Shown here piece after piece: positions 1 through 7,940 of a stretch of DNA of 33,113 bases. The notes under the pieces were generated by a model. It worked only from the letters and a program-made list of their open reading frames with translations. It had not been told where the DNA came from and ran no database searches. A program made the translations under genes and the position numbers. The stretch is from Acidobacteriota bacterium. Its GTDB lineage: Bacteria > Acidobacteriota > Thermoanaerobaculia > Multivoradales > J023. The DNA lies in the NCBI GenBank assembly GCA_029263395.1, contig JAJCXO010000008.1, positions 1 to 33,113 on the forward strand, read 5' to 3'. Numbering within the stretch: position 1 is the first letter of the stretch; each line of letters begins with the position of its first letter.

Positions 1-936
1 TGCTTGAAGCCCAGCCAAGGTATGTCGATCTACGATCCTGCCTGTGGCTCTGGAGGCATGTTGTTGGAGGCCGTACGATTCCTCGAGCGACGCGGACACG
101 ACCCCAAAACTCTCGAGCTTTGTGGACAGGAGATGAACCTCAACACTTGGGCTATCTGCCAGATGAACCTATTCCTCCACGACATCGACGAAGCCCAGGT
201 CGTGCGTGGAGATACCCTCAGACATCCCAAACACATCGACCGGCAAAAGCGCTTGCGGCAATTCGACAGAGTGCTCGCCAATCCGCCGTTCTCGCTGAAG
301 AATTGGGGGCATCAAGAATGGAGCTCCGGCGATCGGTTCGGCCGCAACGTCTACGGCTGCCCACCGCCATCCTACGGTGACCTGGCCTTCGTCCAGCACA
401 TGCTCGCCAGTCTCGCTCACGACGGCATGCTCGGCGTTGTCGTGCCCCATGGCATTCTCTTTCGTCGCGGCGGCGAGGAGACGATCCGCAGAGGGCTGAT
501 CGAAGACGACCTGATCGAAGCCGTCATCGGCCTGGCTCCAAACCTCTTCTACGGCACCGGCATCTCCGCCTGCGTCTTGATCATCAACCGGTGTAAGCAA
601 CCTGCCCGGCGTGGACGGGTGCTCTTCGTTCAGGGTGACGATGAACGCGCCGAAGGTAAGAATCAGAACCACCTCTCAGACGCCAACGTTCAACGCCTGG
701 CCGACACCTTCCACACCTTTGAAGACCACGAACGATTCGCGCGTGTTGTCGACATCGAAGAGATCCGTGCCAACGAACACAACCTCAACATTTCACGCTA
801 CGTCAATACCGCACCTGAAGCTGAAGCGGTCGACATGCCAGCTGAGCTCGAAACATTGCGTGGACTCCGGGAGCAACGTGACGCAGCAGAGTTGAAGATG
901 ATGGACTTGATGGCCGAGCTTGGTTATGACGACTGA
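1..936 (+). CDS. hsdM: Type I restriction-modification N6-adenine methyltransferase HsdM (5' end missing)
   Basis: Modification subunit of a type I restriction-modification enzyme; it transfers a methyl group from S-adenosylmethionine to adenine N6 in the site chosen by HsdS. The frame is open from base 1, so the N-terminal part lies outside the window and 311 residues are visible. The AdoMet-binding motif (DPACGSGGM, near visible residue 13) and the catalytic motif NPPF (in ANPPFSLKNW, near residue 93) are both intact. They are followed by the G-V-V-V-P-H-G segment and the RGRVLFVQ region usual for HsdM. The last codons overlap the start of the downstream hsdS, as expected for subunits made together. 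No hsdR is visible; it may lie upstream. The family assignment is secure. Whether the enzyme still restricts cannot be judged here. Confidence 0.95.
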   Translation, partial: CLKPSQGMSIYDPACGSGGMLLEAVRFLERRGHDPKTLELCGQEMNLNTWAICQMNLFLHDIDEAQVVRGDTLRHPKHIDRQKRLRQFDRVLANPPFSLKNWGHQEWSSGDRFGRNVYGCPPPSYGDLAFVQHMLASLAHDGMLGVVVPHGILFRRGGEETIRRGLIEDDLIEAVIGLAPNLFYGTGISACVLIINRCKQPARRGRVLFVQGDDERAEGKNQNHLSDANVQRLADTFHTFEDHERFARVVDIEEIRANEHNLNISRYVNTAPEAEAVDMPAELETLRGLREQRDAAELKMMDLMAELGYDD

Positions 937-2149
937 GATCGCATGGCAACAAACCACTCTTGGCGACGTTGTCTGTGGCCATAAGGCTCTACAGACCGGG
1001 CCTTTCGGGAATCAACTCCGGGCCTCTGACTATGTCGCCGAGGGTATTCCTGTCGTCATGCCCAGAGATATTCCTGGCGGAACCATCAGTCAAAGCAAAG
1101 CGGCCAGAGTCAGCACTGAGAAAGCCCAAGAGTTGCCAAACCATCGGCTGCGTGCAGGAGACATCATTTTGGCAAGACGCGGCGAGATGGGGCGCTGTGC
1201 ACAGGTCCAGCCAAAAGAGGAAGGATGGCTCTGCGGTACTGGTTGTTTGCGTATCAGGCCAAACCGATGGATTGACGGCGGTTATTTGGCTCAGTATCTC
1301 CGCTGGCCTGCTATCTGTGGGTGGTTGGAAGGTCATGCGGTGGGCCAAACGCTGCCCAGCCTCAACACGCGTATCCTCGCCAAGATTCCGCTCAATCTCC
1401 CACCGGTGAACGAACAGCAGCGGATTTCGAAAATGCTGGAGGCTACAGATCGAACCATTGCCGCCTCCCGACAAGTGATCCATCAGATCGAGAGAGTTCG
1501 CAACGGGTTTCTAAAAGATATGCTGACTCGAGGCTCGGAAAGCGGCTGCGCAATACTTCCAGGAGGCCGGCTCGTGCCTGCAGACTGGAAGTACCAGAAA
1601 ATCAGGGCTCTATGTCAGATGTCGAATGGCCATGCATTCAAGGCGCGAGAACGATCACCAGAAGGCTGGCCCATTATCCGAATAAGAAACCTGAATGGCT
1701 CCAACGAATTCAACTTTTTCGGCGGCCATCCTTCACCGCGCTGGATTGTCAACGAAGGTGATTTGCTGTTTGCATGGGCCGGAGTCAAGGGCTCTTCATT
1801 TGGCCCGAGAATCTGGGCTGGCCCCAAAGGCGTCCTCAATCAGCACATCTTCCGTGTCGAGCCTCGAAACGGAATCGTCAAGGAATGGCTATTCGAAGCT
1901 CTGCGGCTTGTTACTCGAGATATCGAAGAACGTGCTCAGGGCTTCAAAGCGAGCTTGCTACATGTTCGCAAAGCAGACCTCATGGAGTATCGTCTTCCAG
2001 TGCCTCCTCTCAGAGTGCAACGGTGGATCAGCGAGCAGTCCACGGCACTCGCAAAAGTGGCACGTGTCGAGCATTCAGCTCTCAACAGTCTAAAACGGCT
2101 CAAGCAAGGACTTGCAGAAGATCTCTTCACTGGCCGTGTCCGCACCTGA
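926..2149 (+). CDS. hsdS: Type I restriction-modification specificity subunit HsdS (copy 1)
   Basis: DNA-recognition subunit that places HsdM (and HsdR) on a bipartite target. About 407 residues in the usual two-repeat plan: target recognition domain 1 (about 1-150, with LQTGPFGNQL and a PVVMP segment), a helical spacer (about 165-205, N-E-Q-Q-R-I-S), domain 2 (about 215-350, with IIRIRNLNGS and GVLNQHIFRV) and a C-terminal helix ending LAEDLFTGRV. I chose ATG 926, which overlaps the hsdM stop by 11 bases; a TTG at 920 is also in frame. The overlap implies translational coupling with hsdM. It is closely similar in both recognition domains to the second hsdS at 2671-3963, which is unusual because tandem hsdS genes normally differ there. 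Confidence 0.95.
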   Translation: MTTEIAWQQTTLGDVVCGHKALQTGPFGNQLRASDYVAEGIPVVMPRDIPGGTISQSKAARVSTEKAQELPNHRLRAGDIILARRGEMGRCAQVQPKEEGWLCGTGCLRIRPNRWIDGGYLAQYLRWPAICGWLEGHAVGQTLPSLNTRILAKIPLNLPPVNEQQRISKMLEATDRTIAASRQVIHQIERVRNGFLKDMLTRGSESGCAILPGGRLVPADWKYQKIRALCQMSNGHAFKARERSPEGWPIIRIRNLNGSNEFNFFGGHPSPRWIVNEGDLLFAWAGVKGSSFGPRIWAGPKGVLNQHIFRVEPRNGIVKEWLFEALRLVTRDIEERAQGFKASLLHVRKADLMEYRLPVPPLRVQRWISEQSTALAKVARVEHSALNSLKRLKQGLAEDLFTGRVRT

Positions 2150-2281
2150 ATTGGCCTCGCCGCTGAGGCTCGAGGCTTAGCGTCATTTAGATCTCGAGTC
2201 GGCCGTACCCGCCTCGACACTGATCTTCGATGCGGTGTTCCGTCGAGGCCAAATGCAGCATCGCCCCTTCGCTAGATTCTG

Positions 2282-2352
2282 TCCCGTTTTGCCGTCTTGG
2301 CTCAGGGAGGGAGATCTTGTGGAGCGAGAAAGCAGAGAGCGAGTCTGAGCTG
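2282..2352 (+). repeat. Dispersed repeat, copy A
   Basis: These 71 bases align with 28997-29068 with one single-base gap and about ten mismatches, counted by eye. The best conserved core is CTTGTGGAGCGAG near 2316-2328. Both copies lie just beyond the 3' end of a + strand gene, in non-coding sequence, about 26.7 kb apart. Confidence 0.75.
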
Positions 2353-2563
2353 CGCGATGCGTTCTTGGACGAAATCTCGCTGGATAAGCTTGTCGCACAA
2401 CGGGCGCTCGAGATGGACTGCGCGGTCGAGACCAAGTACCTGCGCAGGAGTTTCTACCGAGTTGAGTCGGTTGGGACCTAATCCTTGCAGTAGGTACTTC
2501 TGTGAGAGACTTGTTAGCCAGTAGGTCTCGAGTCGACGCTACATCAATTCCTGCCGCGTCATT

Positions 2564-2579
2564 ATTGTGCCGTCACAAT
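2564..2579. promoter_or_regulatory. Perfect 6-base inverted repeat (possible operator)
   Basis: ATTGTG and CACAAT flank the four bases CCGT. The site lies 18 bases upstream of the -35-like box of the candidate hsdS copy 2 promoter, so it could bind a dimeric regulator such as the XRE protein encoded nearby. A repeat this short can also arise by chance. Confidence 0.35.
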
Positions 2580-2596
2580 TGGGCCTTCACAGTGAA

Positions 2597-2626
2597 TTGA
2601 CACCCTGATTAATATCAAAATATGAA
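2597..2626 (+). promoter_or_regulatory. Sigma-70-like promoter candidate for hsdS copy 2
   Basis: A consensus -35 box TTGACA at 2597-2602 is followed after 18 bases by TATGAA at 2621-2626, in locally AT-rich sequence, about 45 bases before the ATG of hsdS copy 2. The large gap after hsdS copy 1 makes an independent promoter reasonable. Confidence 0.5.
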
Positions 2627-2670
2627 ACTAAAGCCATTTAAAAGAATAATAATCTTTGATTTTGAATAAA

Positions 2671-3963
2671 ATGCATCGAACTCTTTCACAATCTACCAGC
2701 TTGCCTGAGTCGAAGGGCTGGAAGCGCTGCCGACTAAAAGACATCGTCTTGGAAGGATCCGGTTTGCAAACCGGCCCGTTCGGCAGTCAGCTCCATGCAT
2801 CGGACTACGTATCGACTGGTGTGCCTGTGGTGATGCCGAAGGACTTTGCGGACAACAGCATCTCGGCTGCTGGCCTGTCTCGAGTGAGCTCGGAAAAGGC
2901 ACAAGAACTAGACAAGTATCGGCTACGTACCGGCGATATCGTCTTGGCTCGACGAGGCAAGATTGGACGCTGCGCCTTGGTGACGTCAGAAGAAGATGGC
3001 TGGATCTGCGGAACTGGATGTTTTCGCGCTCGAATGATGCCAACCGTCGACCCGACGTTTCTCATCCAGTATTTACAATGGCAGCGAACCGTCGCCTGGC
3101 TCAATGCCAATGCGGTCGGCCAGACGATGCAGAACCTCAATACCCGAATCATCTCGAGCCTGCCGGTCGACGTTCCCCCTCTATCCAGTCAACGACGCAT
3201 CGCTGAAGTTTTGCACAGCGTCGATTCGACCGTCAGCGCTACTCAGCGCGTCATCGAACAAACAGAAATTGTCAGACGAGGACTTGTGCAACACTTGCTG
3301 GCCCGAGGATTGGCCCCTAATGGACCGAATGGTCTCCGACAGGAAACGCCAGAGCACTGGCTTCAGTTACCGATCGGCGACCTTTGCACCTTCTCCAATG
3401 GGCAGGTCTTCAAAGCCTCCGAGTGGTCGGAAAGAGGACTACCGATCATCCGAATTCAGAATCTGAACGGCTCACGCGAGTTCAAAAATTTTGCGGGTGA
3501 GCCGAAGCCAAACTGCACAGTAGAAACCGGAGAACTACTCTTTGCCTGGGCCGGTGTCAAAGGGGTTTCTTTCGGCCCACGTATTTGGGACGGTCCCCCC
3601 GGAGTCCTCAATCAACACATTTATCGAGTGCGCCCTCACACGTCCGTGGACAAGGTGTGGCTCTATGAGACGCTTCGCCTGCTCACACGCAAGATCGAAG
3701 ACCGGGCCCAAGGCTTCAAGGCAAGCTTGATGCACGTCCGCAAGGCGGACATCACTAGCCATCTCGCTGCGGTGCCACCCTTTGATGAACAGAGCACGAT
3801 TGCGCAAAGAGCTCGATTCGTATCCGAGATGGAAACTCTAGAGAGATCGAATCTCGAAGGCCTCTTCAAGATGAAGCGAGCCCTGATGAATGACCTCTTC
3901 CTACAGCGGGTCGACATCCCCCGCCTCCCCAAGCCGAACATGACAAAACGAGACGGGGTCTAG
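2671..3963 (+). CDS. hsdS: Type I restriction-modification specificity subunit HsdS (copy 2)
   Basis: Second DNA-recognition subunit, about 430 residues from ATG 2671 (a TTG at 2656 is also in frame). It has the two-domain HsdS plan: LQTGPFGSQL and PVVMPKD in domain 1, a helical spacer near residue 190, IIRIQNLNGS and GVLNQHIYRV in domain 2, and a C-terminal helix. It aligns with copy 1 from end to end, including both recognition domains, so it looks like an old gene duplication rather than a domain-shuffled allele. It has its own candidate promoter and is separated from hsdM by copy 1 plus 0.5 kb. It could provide a second, related specificity for the same HsdM. Its stop overlaps by 4 bases the stop of the regulator encoded on the opposite strand. 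Confidence 0.93.
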   Translation: MHRTLSQSTSLPESKGWKRCRLKDIVLEGSGLQTGPFGSQLHASDYVSTGVPVVMPKDFADNSISAAGLSRVSSEKAQELDKYRLRTGDIVLARRGKIGRCALVTSEEDGWICGTGCFRARMMPTVDPTFLIQYLQWQRTVAWLNANAVGQTMQNLNTRIISSLPVDVPPLSSQRRIAEVLHSVDSTVSATQRVIEQTEIVRRGLVQHLLARGLAPNGPNGLRQETPEHWLQLPIGDLCTFSNGQVFKASEWSERGLPIIRIQNLNGSREFKNFAGEPKPNCTVETGELLFAWAGVKGVSFGPRIWDGPPGVLNQHIYRVRPHTSVDKVWLYETLRLLTRKIEDRAQGFKASLMHVRKADITSHLAAVPPFDEQSTIAQRARFVSEMETLERSNLEGLFKMKRALMNDLFLQRVDIPRLPKPNMTKRDGV

Positions 3964-4451
3964 CTGGATTCTGGACCGAAGTCCGAAGACTCGTTCGAAC
4001 TGCTGCTCACTGCGGTACTGAGTTCATCTGCATCCAGGATACCTTTGTCCGTCAACAGCCAGAGCAGGCCACGAAGCAAGGCGCGGAGCTCGTGAAAAGT
4101 GCGGCTGAATTCATCGCCGGTTGCCGACTCTGAACCTGAGGCGATACCTCCGCTGTGCCCCGGAGCGCTACTGGCATACCGAGAGAAGCTTGGCGCGGCA
4201 GCCCCGTGCTGCCCGGCAGAGGGGAAGTGGTACAACTCACCAAAAAATTCGCTGGGATCCACTCCTATCACGTTGAGAATCAACAGCACTTGCTCTACAC
4301 GCAAAGATTTCTGTTTCGTCAGAAGCTGACTGATGTAGCTTCGCCCCCATCCGAGAGCTTCTTGGACTTCAAGCTGAGTGAAACCACGCTCTCGGATCTT
4401 GTTGCGAAGGAGGGTCAGGACACGATCGAGCTCTCTTTCAACGGTCATCAT
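3960..4451 (-). CDS. XRE-family helix-turn-helix regulator
   Basis: 163 residues. Residues about 5-65 form a Cro/C1-type helix-turn-helix, with the recognition-helix stretch GWGRSYISQLLTKQKSLR followed by a helix ending N-V-I-G-V-D-P-S-E-F-F. The remaining hundred residues are Ser/Ala/Gly-rich and look disordered, except for a helical segment near 115-140 (T-F-H-E-L-R-A-L-L-R-G-L-L-W-L-L). I used the first of two adjacent ATG codons. A promoter-like sequence sits only a few bases upstream, which would give a nearly leaderless mRNA. The gene converges on hsdS copy 2 and is divergent from the ATPase gene at 4805. It may regulate either, or act as a controller of the modification system; the target is not visible. 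Confidence 0.8.
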   Translation of the reverse strand: MMTVERELDRVLTLLRNKIRERGFTQLEVQEALGWGRSYISQLLTKQKSLRVEQVLLILNVIGVDPSEFFGELYHFPSAGQHGAAAPSFSRYASSAPGHSGGIASGSESATGDEFSRTFHELRALLRGLLWLLTDKGILDADELSTAVSSSSNESSDFGPESS

Positions 4452-4804
4452 AATGTTCGCAATTCTACTGATGCTGATAAAAAGCTCAATAGAGATCCTA
4501 ATTTCGGCAGCAGACGCTCTCTAGAATACGAATAAACAATATAATCTCTATGGTTAGCACGATATCTCTCATCGAGAGCAGGCGATCCGACCCGATCTTT
4601 GTCTTCAACATTGACAGGTTCAGAGGTTCCCGAGTTGATCACTGGATCTCGATCTCCCCGCAGCAACCTAGACCCTTCGATTGCGAATGACTTGCGGCTT
4701 CGAATGTTTACGGATCCAAAGAGATTGAAGCTCCGATAAGATCGCCCTCACTCACGGCTGCTGAGAACAAACGATACGACCTCTCGAGAGCGGATGACTA
4801 CCCT
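4452..4804. other. Divergent intergenic region between regulator and ATPase genes
   Basis: About 350 bases, AT-richer than the genes on either side. It holds the regulator promoter candidate, a perfect TATAAT at 4540-4545 on the + strand without a convincing -35 box, and a short hairpin or operator-like sequence CTCTC-ATC-GAGAG at 4566-4578. No supported gene is seen; short open frames here have no recognisable product. Confidence 0.5.
4462..4489 (-). promoter_or_regulatory. Promoter candidate for the XRE regulator, nearly leaderless
   Basis: On the minus strand TTGAGC (4489-4484) is followed after 16 bases by TAGAAT (4467-4462). Transcription would begin only a few bases before the ATG at 4451 or 4448. 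No Shine-Dalgarno sequence fits between, which agrees with a leaderless transcript. Confidence 0.4.
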
Positions 4805-6568
4805 TTGTACTTGACCCCCGATCTCATTACCAACGTCTTGGTGCGCCAGAAGGTCCTGAGCCAAGTGCAGGCTGCCGAGTTGAAGCAGGCGGCCCAGAAG
4901 ATGCCTCGTCACCTGCGTTCACCAAAGGCCTACGAACAACGCTCCGTAGCGTACGACCTCATTGTGCAGCAGAGTCTCAGGAGCGCCCAACCTGGCGGAA
5001 AGCGAATCGACGAGCAAGCTATCGCAGATGCTATAGCGCGTGACGCCGGCCTCGAGCGGGTACGTATCGACACCCTGAAGCTGGATGCCGATCTCATCGA
5101 ATCAAAGATCTCGCGGCCCTTTGCCAAACGCCACCGGATGATTCCGATGGAGTATGTCAATGGTGTCTTGAAGGTGGCTTGCGCCAACCCATTCGACCTT
5201 GAATCGATCGACTCGTTCAAGCGGCTTGCTGGACGTGACCTGTTATTGGTCGTCGCGTCCGAACCTGAGATTCTCAAGGCTTTGACCGAGTTTTATGGCC
5301 TGCGCCAGTCGGTGATCAAGGCTGAGCGTGATCTCGGCGGTGGGATCGATCTCGGTAACCTCGAACAACTGGTCCACCTCAAGAACGAAGCCGAGATCGA
5401 ATCCAGTGACCAGCACATCGTTCATGCCGTCGAATACATGCTTCAGCACGCCTACGATTCCAGAGCTAGTGATATTCACATTGAACCCAAACGCGACAAA
5501 GGCTTGATCCGATTCCGCATCGACGGTGTCTTACACGACATTCAACACATCCCTCGAGTCGTCCACCGAGCGGTCGTCAGTCGAGTCAAGACCATGTCTC
5601 GGCTGGATATTGCGGAGAAGCGCAAGCCGCAAGACGGACGGATCAAGACAGTGCGCAAAGACCGCGAAGTCGAACTCAGAGTGTCGACTCTGCCAGTAGC
5701 CTTCGGCGAGAAGATCGTGATGAGAATCTTCGACCCGGAAGTCCTGCTTCAAGACCTCAGCGGCCTGGGCTTCTACCCTGAAGAACTCGGACTATTCGCG
5801 GACTTCATCGCCAAGCCGCACGGTATCATCCTGATTACCGGACCGACTGGTTCCGGTAAAACGACGACTCTCTACTCCGCTCTCAAGTCGATCGCGTCCA
5901 GCGAGAAGAATGTCACTACCATCGAAGACCCTATCGAGATGGTTTACGACACCTTCAACCAAACTGCGATCAACAATCAGATTGGCATTACCTATGCATC
6001 CGCATTGCGCCACATCTTGCGCCAGGATCCCGACATCATCATGGTCGGCGAGATTCGTGATGCTGAGACTGCTCAGTACGCGATTCAGGCAGCCTTGACA
6101 GGGCACTTGGTGTTCTCCACTCTGCATACCAACGATGCTACCTCGTCGATTTCTCGGCTCGAGGATCTCGGTATCGAGAAGTTCCTCGTTGCGTCAACTT
6201 TGATCGGCACAATGGCCCAACGCCTGGTCCGCAAAATCTGTCAACACTGTACGATCGATCGCTCTCTGACAAGTGATGAATCCGACGCCTTGAGGCTTTC
6301 AGTCCCGGCCGGGAAACAGATCAAGGTACACGAGGGGGAAGGCTGCTTCGAATGCCGCCAAACTGGCTATCTCGGTCGAAGTGGTATCTTCGAAATCCTA
6401 CCCATGGACGACAAAGTCAAAGAGTTGATTATCGAAGGTACTGAAGCCTCGAAGATCAAACGCGAAGCCGTTCGCGCCGGGATGCAGACACTTCGCCAAT
6501 CAGCCCTTCGTAAGCTAGCGGATGGCGTCACGACATTCGAAGAGGTCATCCGAGTGACCGCGCTCTAA
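4805..6568 (+). CDS. GspE/PilB-family secretion or pilus assembly ATPase
   Basis: Hexameric cytoplasmic ATPase that powers type II secretion or type IV pilus extension. 587 residues: a GspE/PilB N-terminal domain (about 1-165), then the ATPase core with Walker A GPTGSGKTTT (346-355), the Asp box TIEDPIE (372-378), Walker B in DPDIIMVGEIRD (408-419) and the His-box stretch GHLVFSTLHTND (433-444). Zinc-type cysteines lie at 479, 482, 514 and 517. All catalytic elements look intact. The start is a TTG (4805; another at 4811) because no ATG or GTG lies upstream in frame before the stop at 4688. The STLHTNDATSSISRLEDLGI stretch looks slightly more GspE-like than PilB-like. No other secretion or pilus genes are nearby; instead a sugar transferase follows after 25 bases, suggesting co-transcription with envelope glycan genes. 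Confidence 0.93.
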   Translation: MYLTPDLITNVLVRQKVLSQVQAAELKQAAQKMPRHLRSPKAYEQRSVAYDLIVQQSLRSAQPGGKRIDEQAIADAIARDAGLERVRIDTLKLDADLIESKISRPFAKRHRMIPMEYVNGVLKVACANPFDLESIDSFKRLAGRDLLLVVASEPEILKALTEFYGLRQSVIKAERDLGGGIDLGNLEQLVHLKNEAEIESSDQHIVHAVEYMLQHAYDSRASDIHIEPKRDKGLIRFRIDGVLHDIQHIPRVVHRAVVSRVKTMSRLDIAEKRKPQDGRIKTVRKDREVELRVSTLPVAFGEKIVMRIFDPEVLLQDLSGLGFYPEELGLFADFIAKPHGIILITGPTGSGKTTTLYSALKSIASSEKNVTTIEDPIEMVYDTFNQTAINNQIGITYASALRHILRQDPDIIMVGEIRDAETAQYAIQAALTGHLVFSTLHTNDATSSISRLEDLGIEKFLVASTLIGTMAQRLVRKICQHCTIDRSLTSDESDALRLSVPAGKQIKVHEGEGCFECRQTGYLGRSGIFEILPMDDKVKELIIEGTEASKIKREAVRAGMQTLRQSALRKLADGVTTFEEVIRVTAL

Positions 6569-6593
6569 CTGCTGACCCACTGACTCACCAGCC

Positions 6594-7940
6594 ATGTCTG
6601 CCTACCTGCCCTATACAGGCCGCCTGCGAACCTTTCTCGCAATCGTTGATCTCTGCGCGATGATGCTGGCTATCTGGCTGGCTCACCAGCTCAGATTTCC
6701 GGCCCAAACCCGCGCCGACAAGTGGCAACACCTAGTCGATAACCCAGGGCTAGTCCTTTGGGCTTTGGCTACTGGCTTCGGCCTCGCTGCCGCTGCAGAG
6801 CTCTACGAACCGGAAGCTCTACACCGACGCCGCGAAGTCATCATCCGGGTGCTAGTGGTCGCGGGAGCCTGGGCGATGGCGGTTGTTCTCGCCACCTACT
6901 TCCGACCGGGCTGGGCGTACGGCCGCGGCGTTTTGTTGCTGACCGCTGCTGGATGGTCCAGCCTATTGATCGTCAGTCGCTGGCTCCTGACTTGGCGCTT
7001 GCGGCGAAGAACTAGATTCCCTGCTTTGGCCGTCGGGAGTCCTGGCGACGTACGCAAGTTTTGCCATGACTTGAGCTCCCGCCCATCGGCCCCTTGGCGG
7101 GCGGCCGATGCTTCACGGCTCGACCCAGGCGATGTTCCACGCGAGACCCATCGAAGTGGTGCATCGATTGTTGTCCTTGCGAGCGGCGATGAACATACCC
7201 AGGAGATGACGCACGATCTGGCCAGCCTGCACTTCTCAGGTGTCCCGGTTGTTGCAGCCTCAGAAATCTGGGCCTGGCTCGAAGAACGCCTACCTCTTGA
7301 AGCTCTGAACCCGGCACTGTTCCTCCACCAACCAGGGTTCGGCGGCGTCCACTGGACGCTCTTCAATCGGTTGACTCGCATCGCCGACATCTTGCTAGCG
7401 ATCTTGATACTGATCCTGTCTGCTCCGATCTTGCTGTTGGCCGCACTTCTCGTCGTCGTCACCGACGGCTTCCCGGTGTTCTACAAGCAGAATCGGGTGG
7501 GACAGTTCGGACGCAGGTTCACCATGTTCAAGCTCCGCACGATGGACCGCGACGCTGAGGCGTTCGGGCCCGAATTCGCCTCAGAACATGATCCGCGCAT
7601 GATCCGTTTCGGTGGCCTGCTGAGAAGATTCCGTATCGATGAGCTGCCTCAGCTTTTGAACGTGTTGAAGGGCGAGATGTCGTTGGTCGGCCCACGACCA
7701 GAACGACCAGAGTTCGTTGCCCGGCTGACTGAGGAAATCCCTTATTACGCGTTTCGCACTGCGGTGCTACCCGGCATCACGGGCTGGGCTCAAGTCAACA
7801 TTACTTATGCACGAGAGCTCGATGACCATCGACGAAAACTCGAGTACGACCTCTATTTCATCCGTGAGCGCTCGATGAGGCTGTATCTCCTGACATTGTT
7901 GAGAACAGTCAATACCGCCTTGGTCGGCGTCCGGCGTTAG
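6594..7940 (+). CDS. Polyprenyl-phosphate sugar-1-phosphate transferase (WcaJ/WbaP-like)
   Basis: Initiating enzyme for exopolysaccharide, capsule or O-antigen synthesis: it moves a sugar-1-phosphate from a nucleotide sugar to undecaprenyl phosphate in the inner membrane. 448 residues with four N-terminal membrane spans (about 13-33, 52-70, 83-101, 112-132), a soluble middle part and a fifth membrane helix near 265-290. The conserved catalytic region follows, with YKQNRVGQFGRRFTMFKLRT, the RIDELPQL and MSLVGPRPE motifs, and LPGITGWAQVN. This is the usual length and order for the family; which sugar is used cannot be read from the sequence. It starts 25 bases after the ATPase stop and probably shares its mRNA. 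Its stop abuts that of the convergent glycosyltransferase gene. Confidence 0.95.
   Translation: MSAYLPYTGRLRTFLAIVDLCAMMLAIWLAHQLRFPAQTRADKWQHLVDNPGLVLWALATGFGLAAAAELYEPEALHRRREVIIRVLVVAGAWAMAVVLATYFRPGWAYGRGVLLLTAAGWSSLLIVSRWLLTWRLRRRTRFPALAVGSPGDVRKFCHDLSSRPSAPWRAADASRLDPGDVPRETHRSGASIVVLASGDEHTQEMTHDLASLHFSGVPVVAASEIWAWLEERLPLEALNPALFLHQPGFGGVHWTLFNRLTRIADILLAILILILSAPILLLAALLVVVTDGFPVFYKQNRVGQFGRRFTMFKLRTMDRDAEAFGPEFASEHDPRMIRFGGLLRRFRIDELPQLLNVLKGEMSLVGPRPERPEFVARLTEEIPYYAFRTAVLPGITGWAQVNITYARELDDHRRKLEYDLYFIRERSMRLYLLTLLRTVNTALVGVRR

Larger units (their letters stand above)
2150..2670. other. Intergenic gap between the two hsdS genes
   Basis: About 0.5 kb with no convincing gene. The left half is GC-rich and holds one copy of a dispersed repeat (2282-2352) and a pair of 9-base inverted arms (2151-2159 and 2244-2252). 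The right half, from about 2540, turns AT-rich and carries an inverted repeat and a promoter-like sequence ahead of hsdS copy 2. A short open frame at 2230-2481 spans the repeat but has no recognisable product and no clear ribosome binding site. Confidence 0.6.

Noticed and set aside
2230-2481. Open + strand frame of 83 codons between the hsdS genes
   Set aside because: It spans the dispersed repeat, lacks a clear start signal and gives no recognisable protein.
3960-4451. XRE protein as antitoxin of a toxin-antitoxin pair
   Set aside because: No small partner gene sits beside it in the same orientation; only hsdS (convergent) and the ATPase gene (divergent) flank it.
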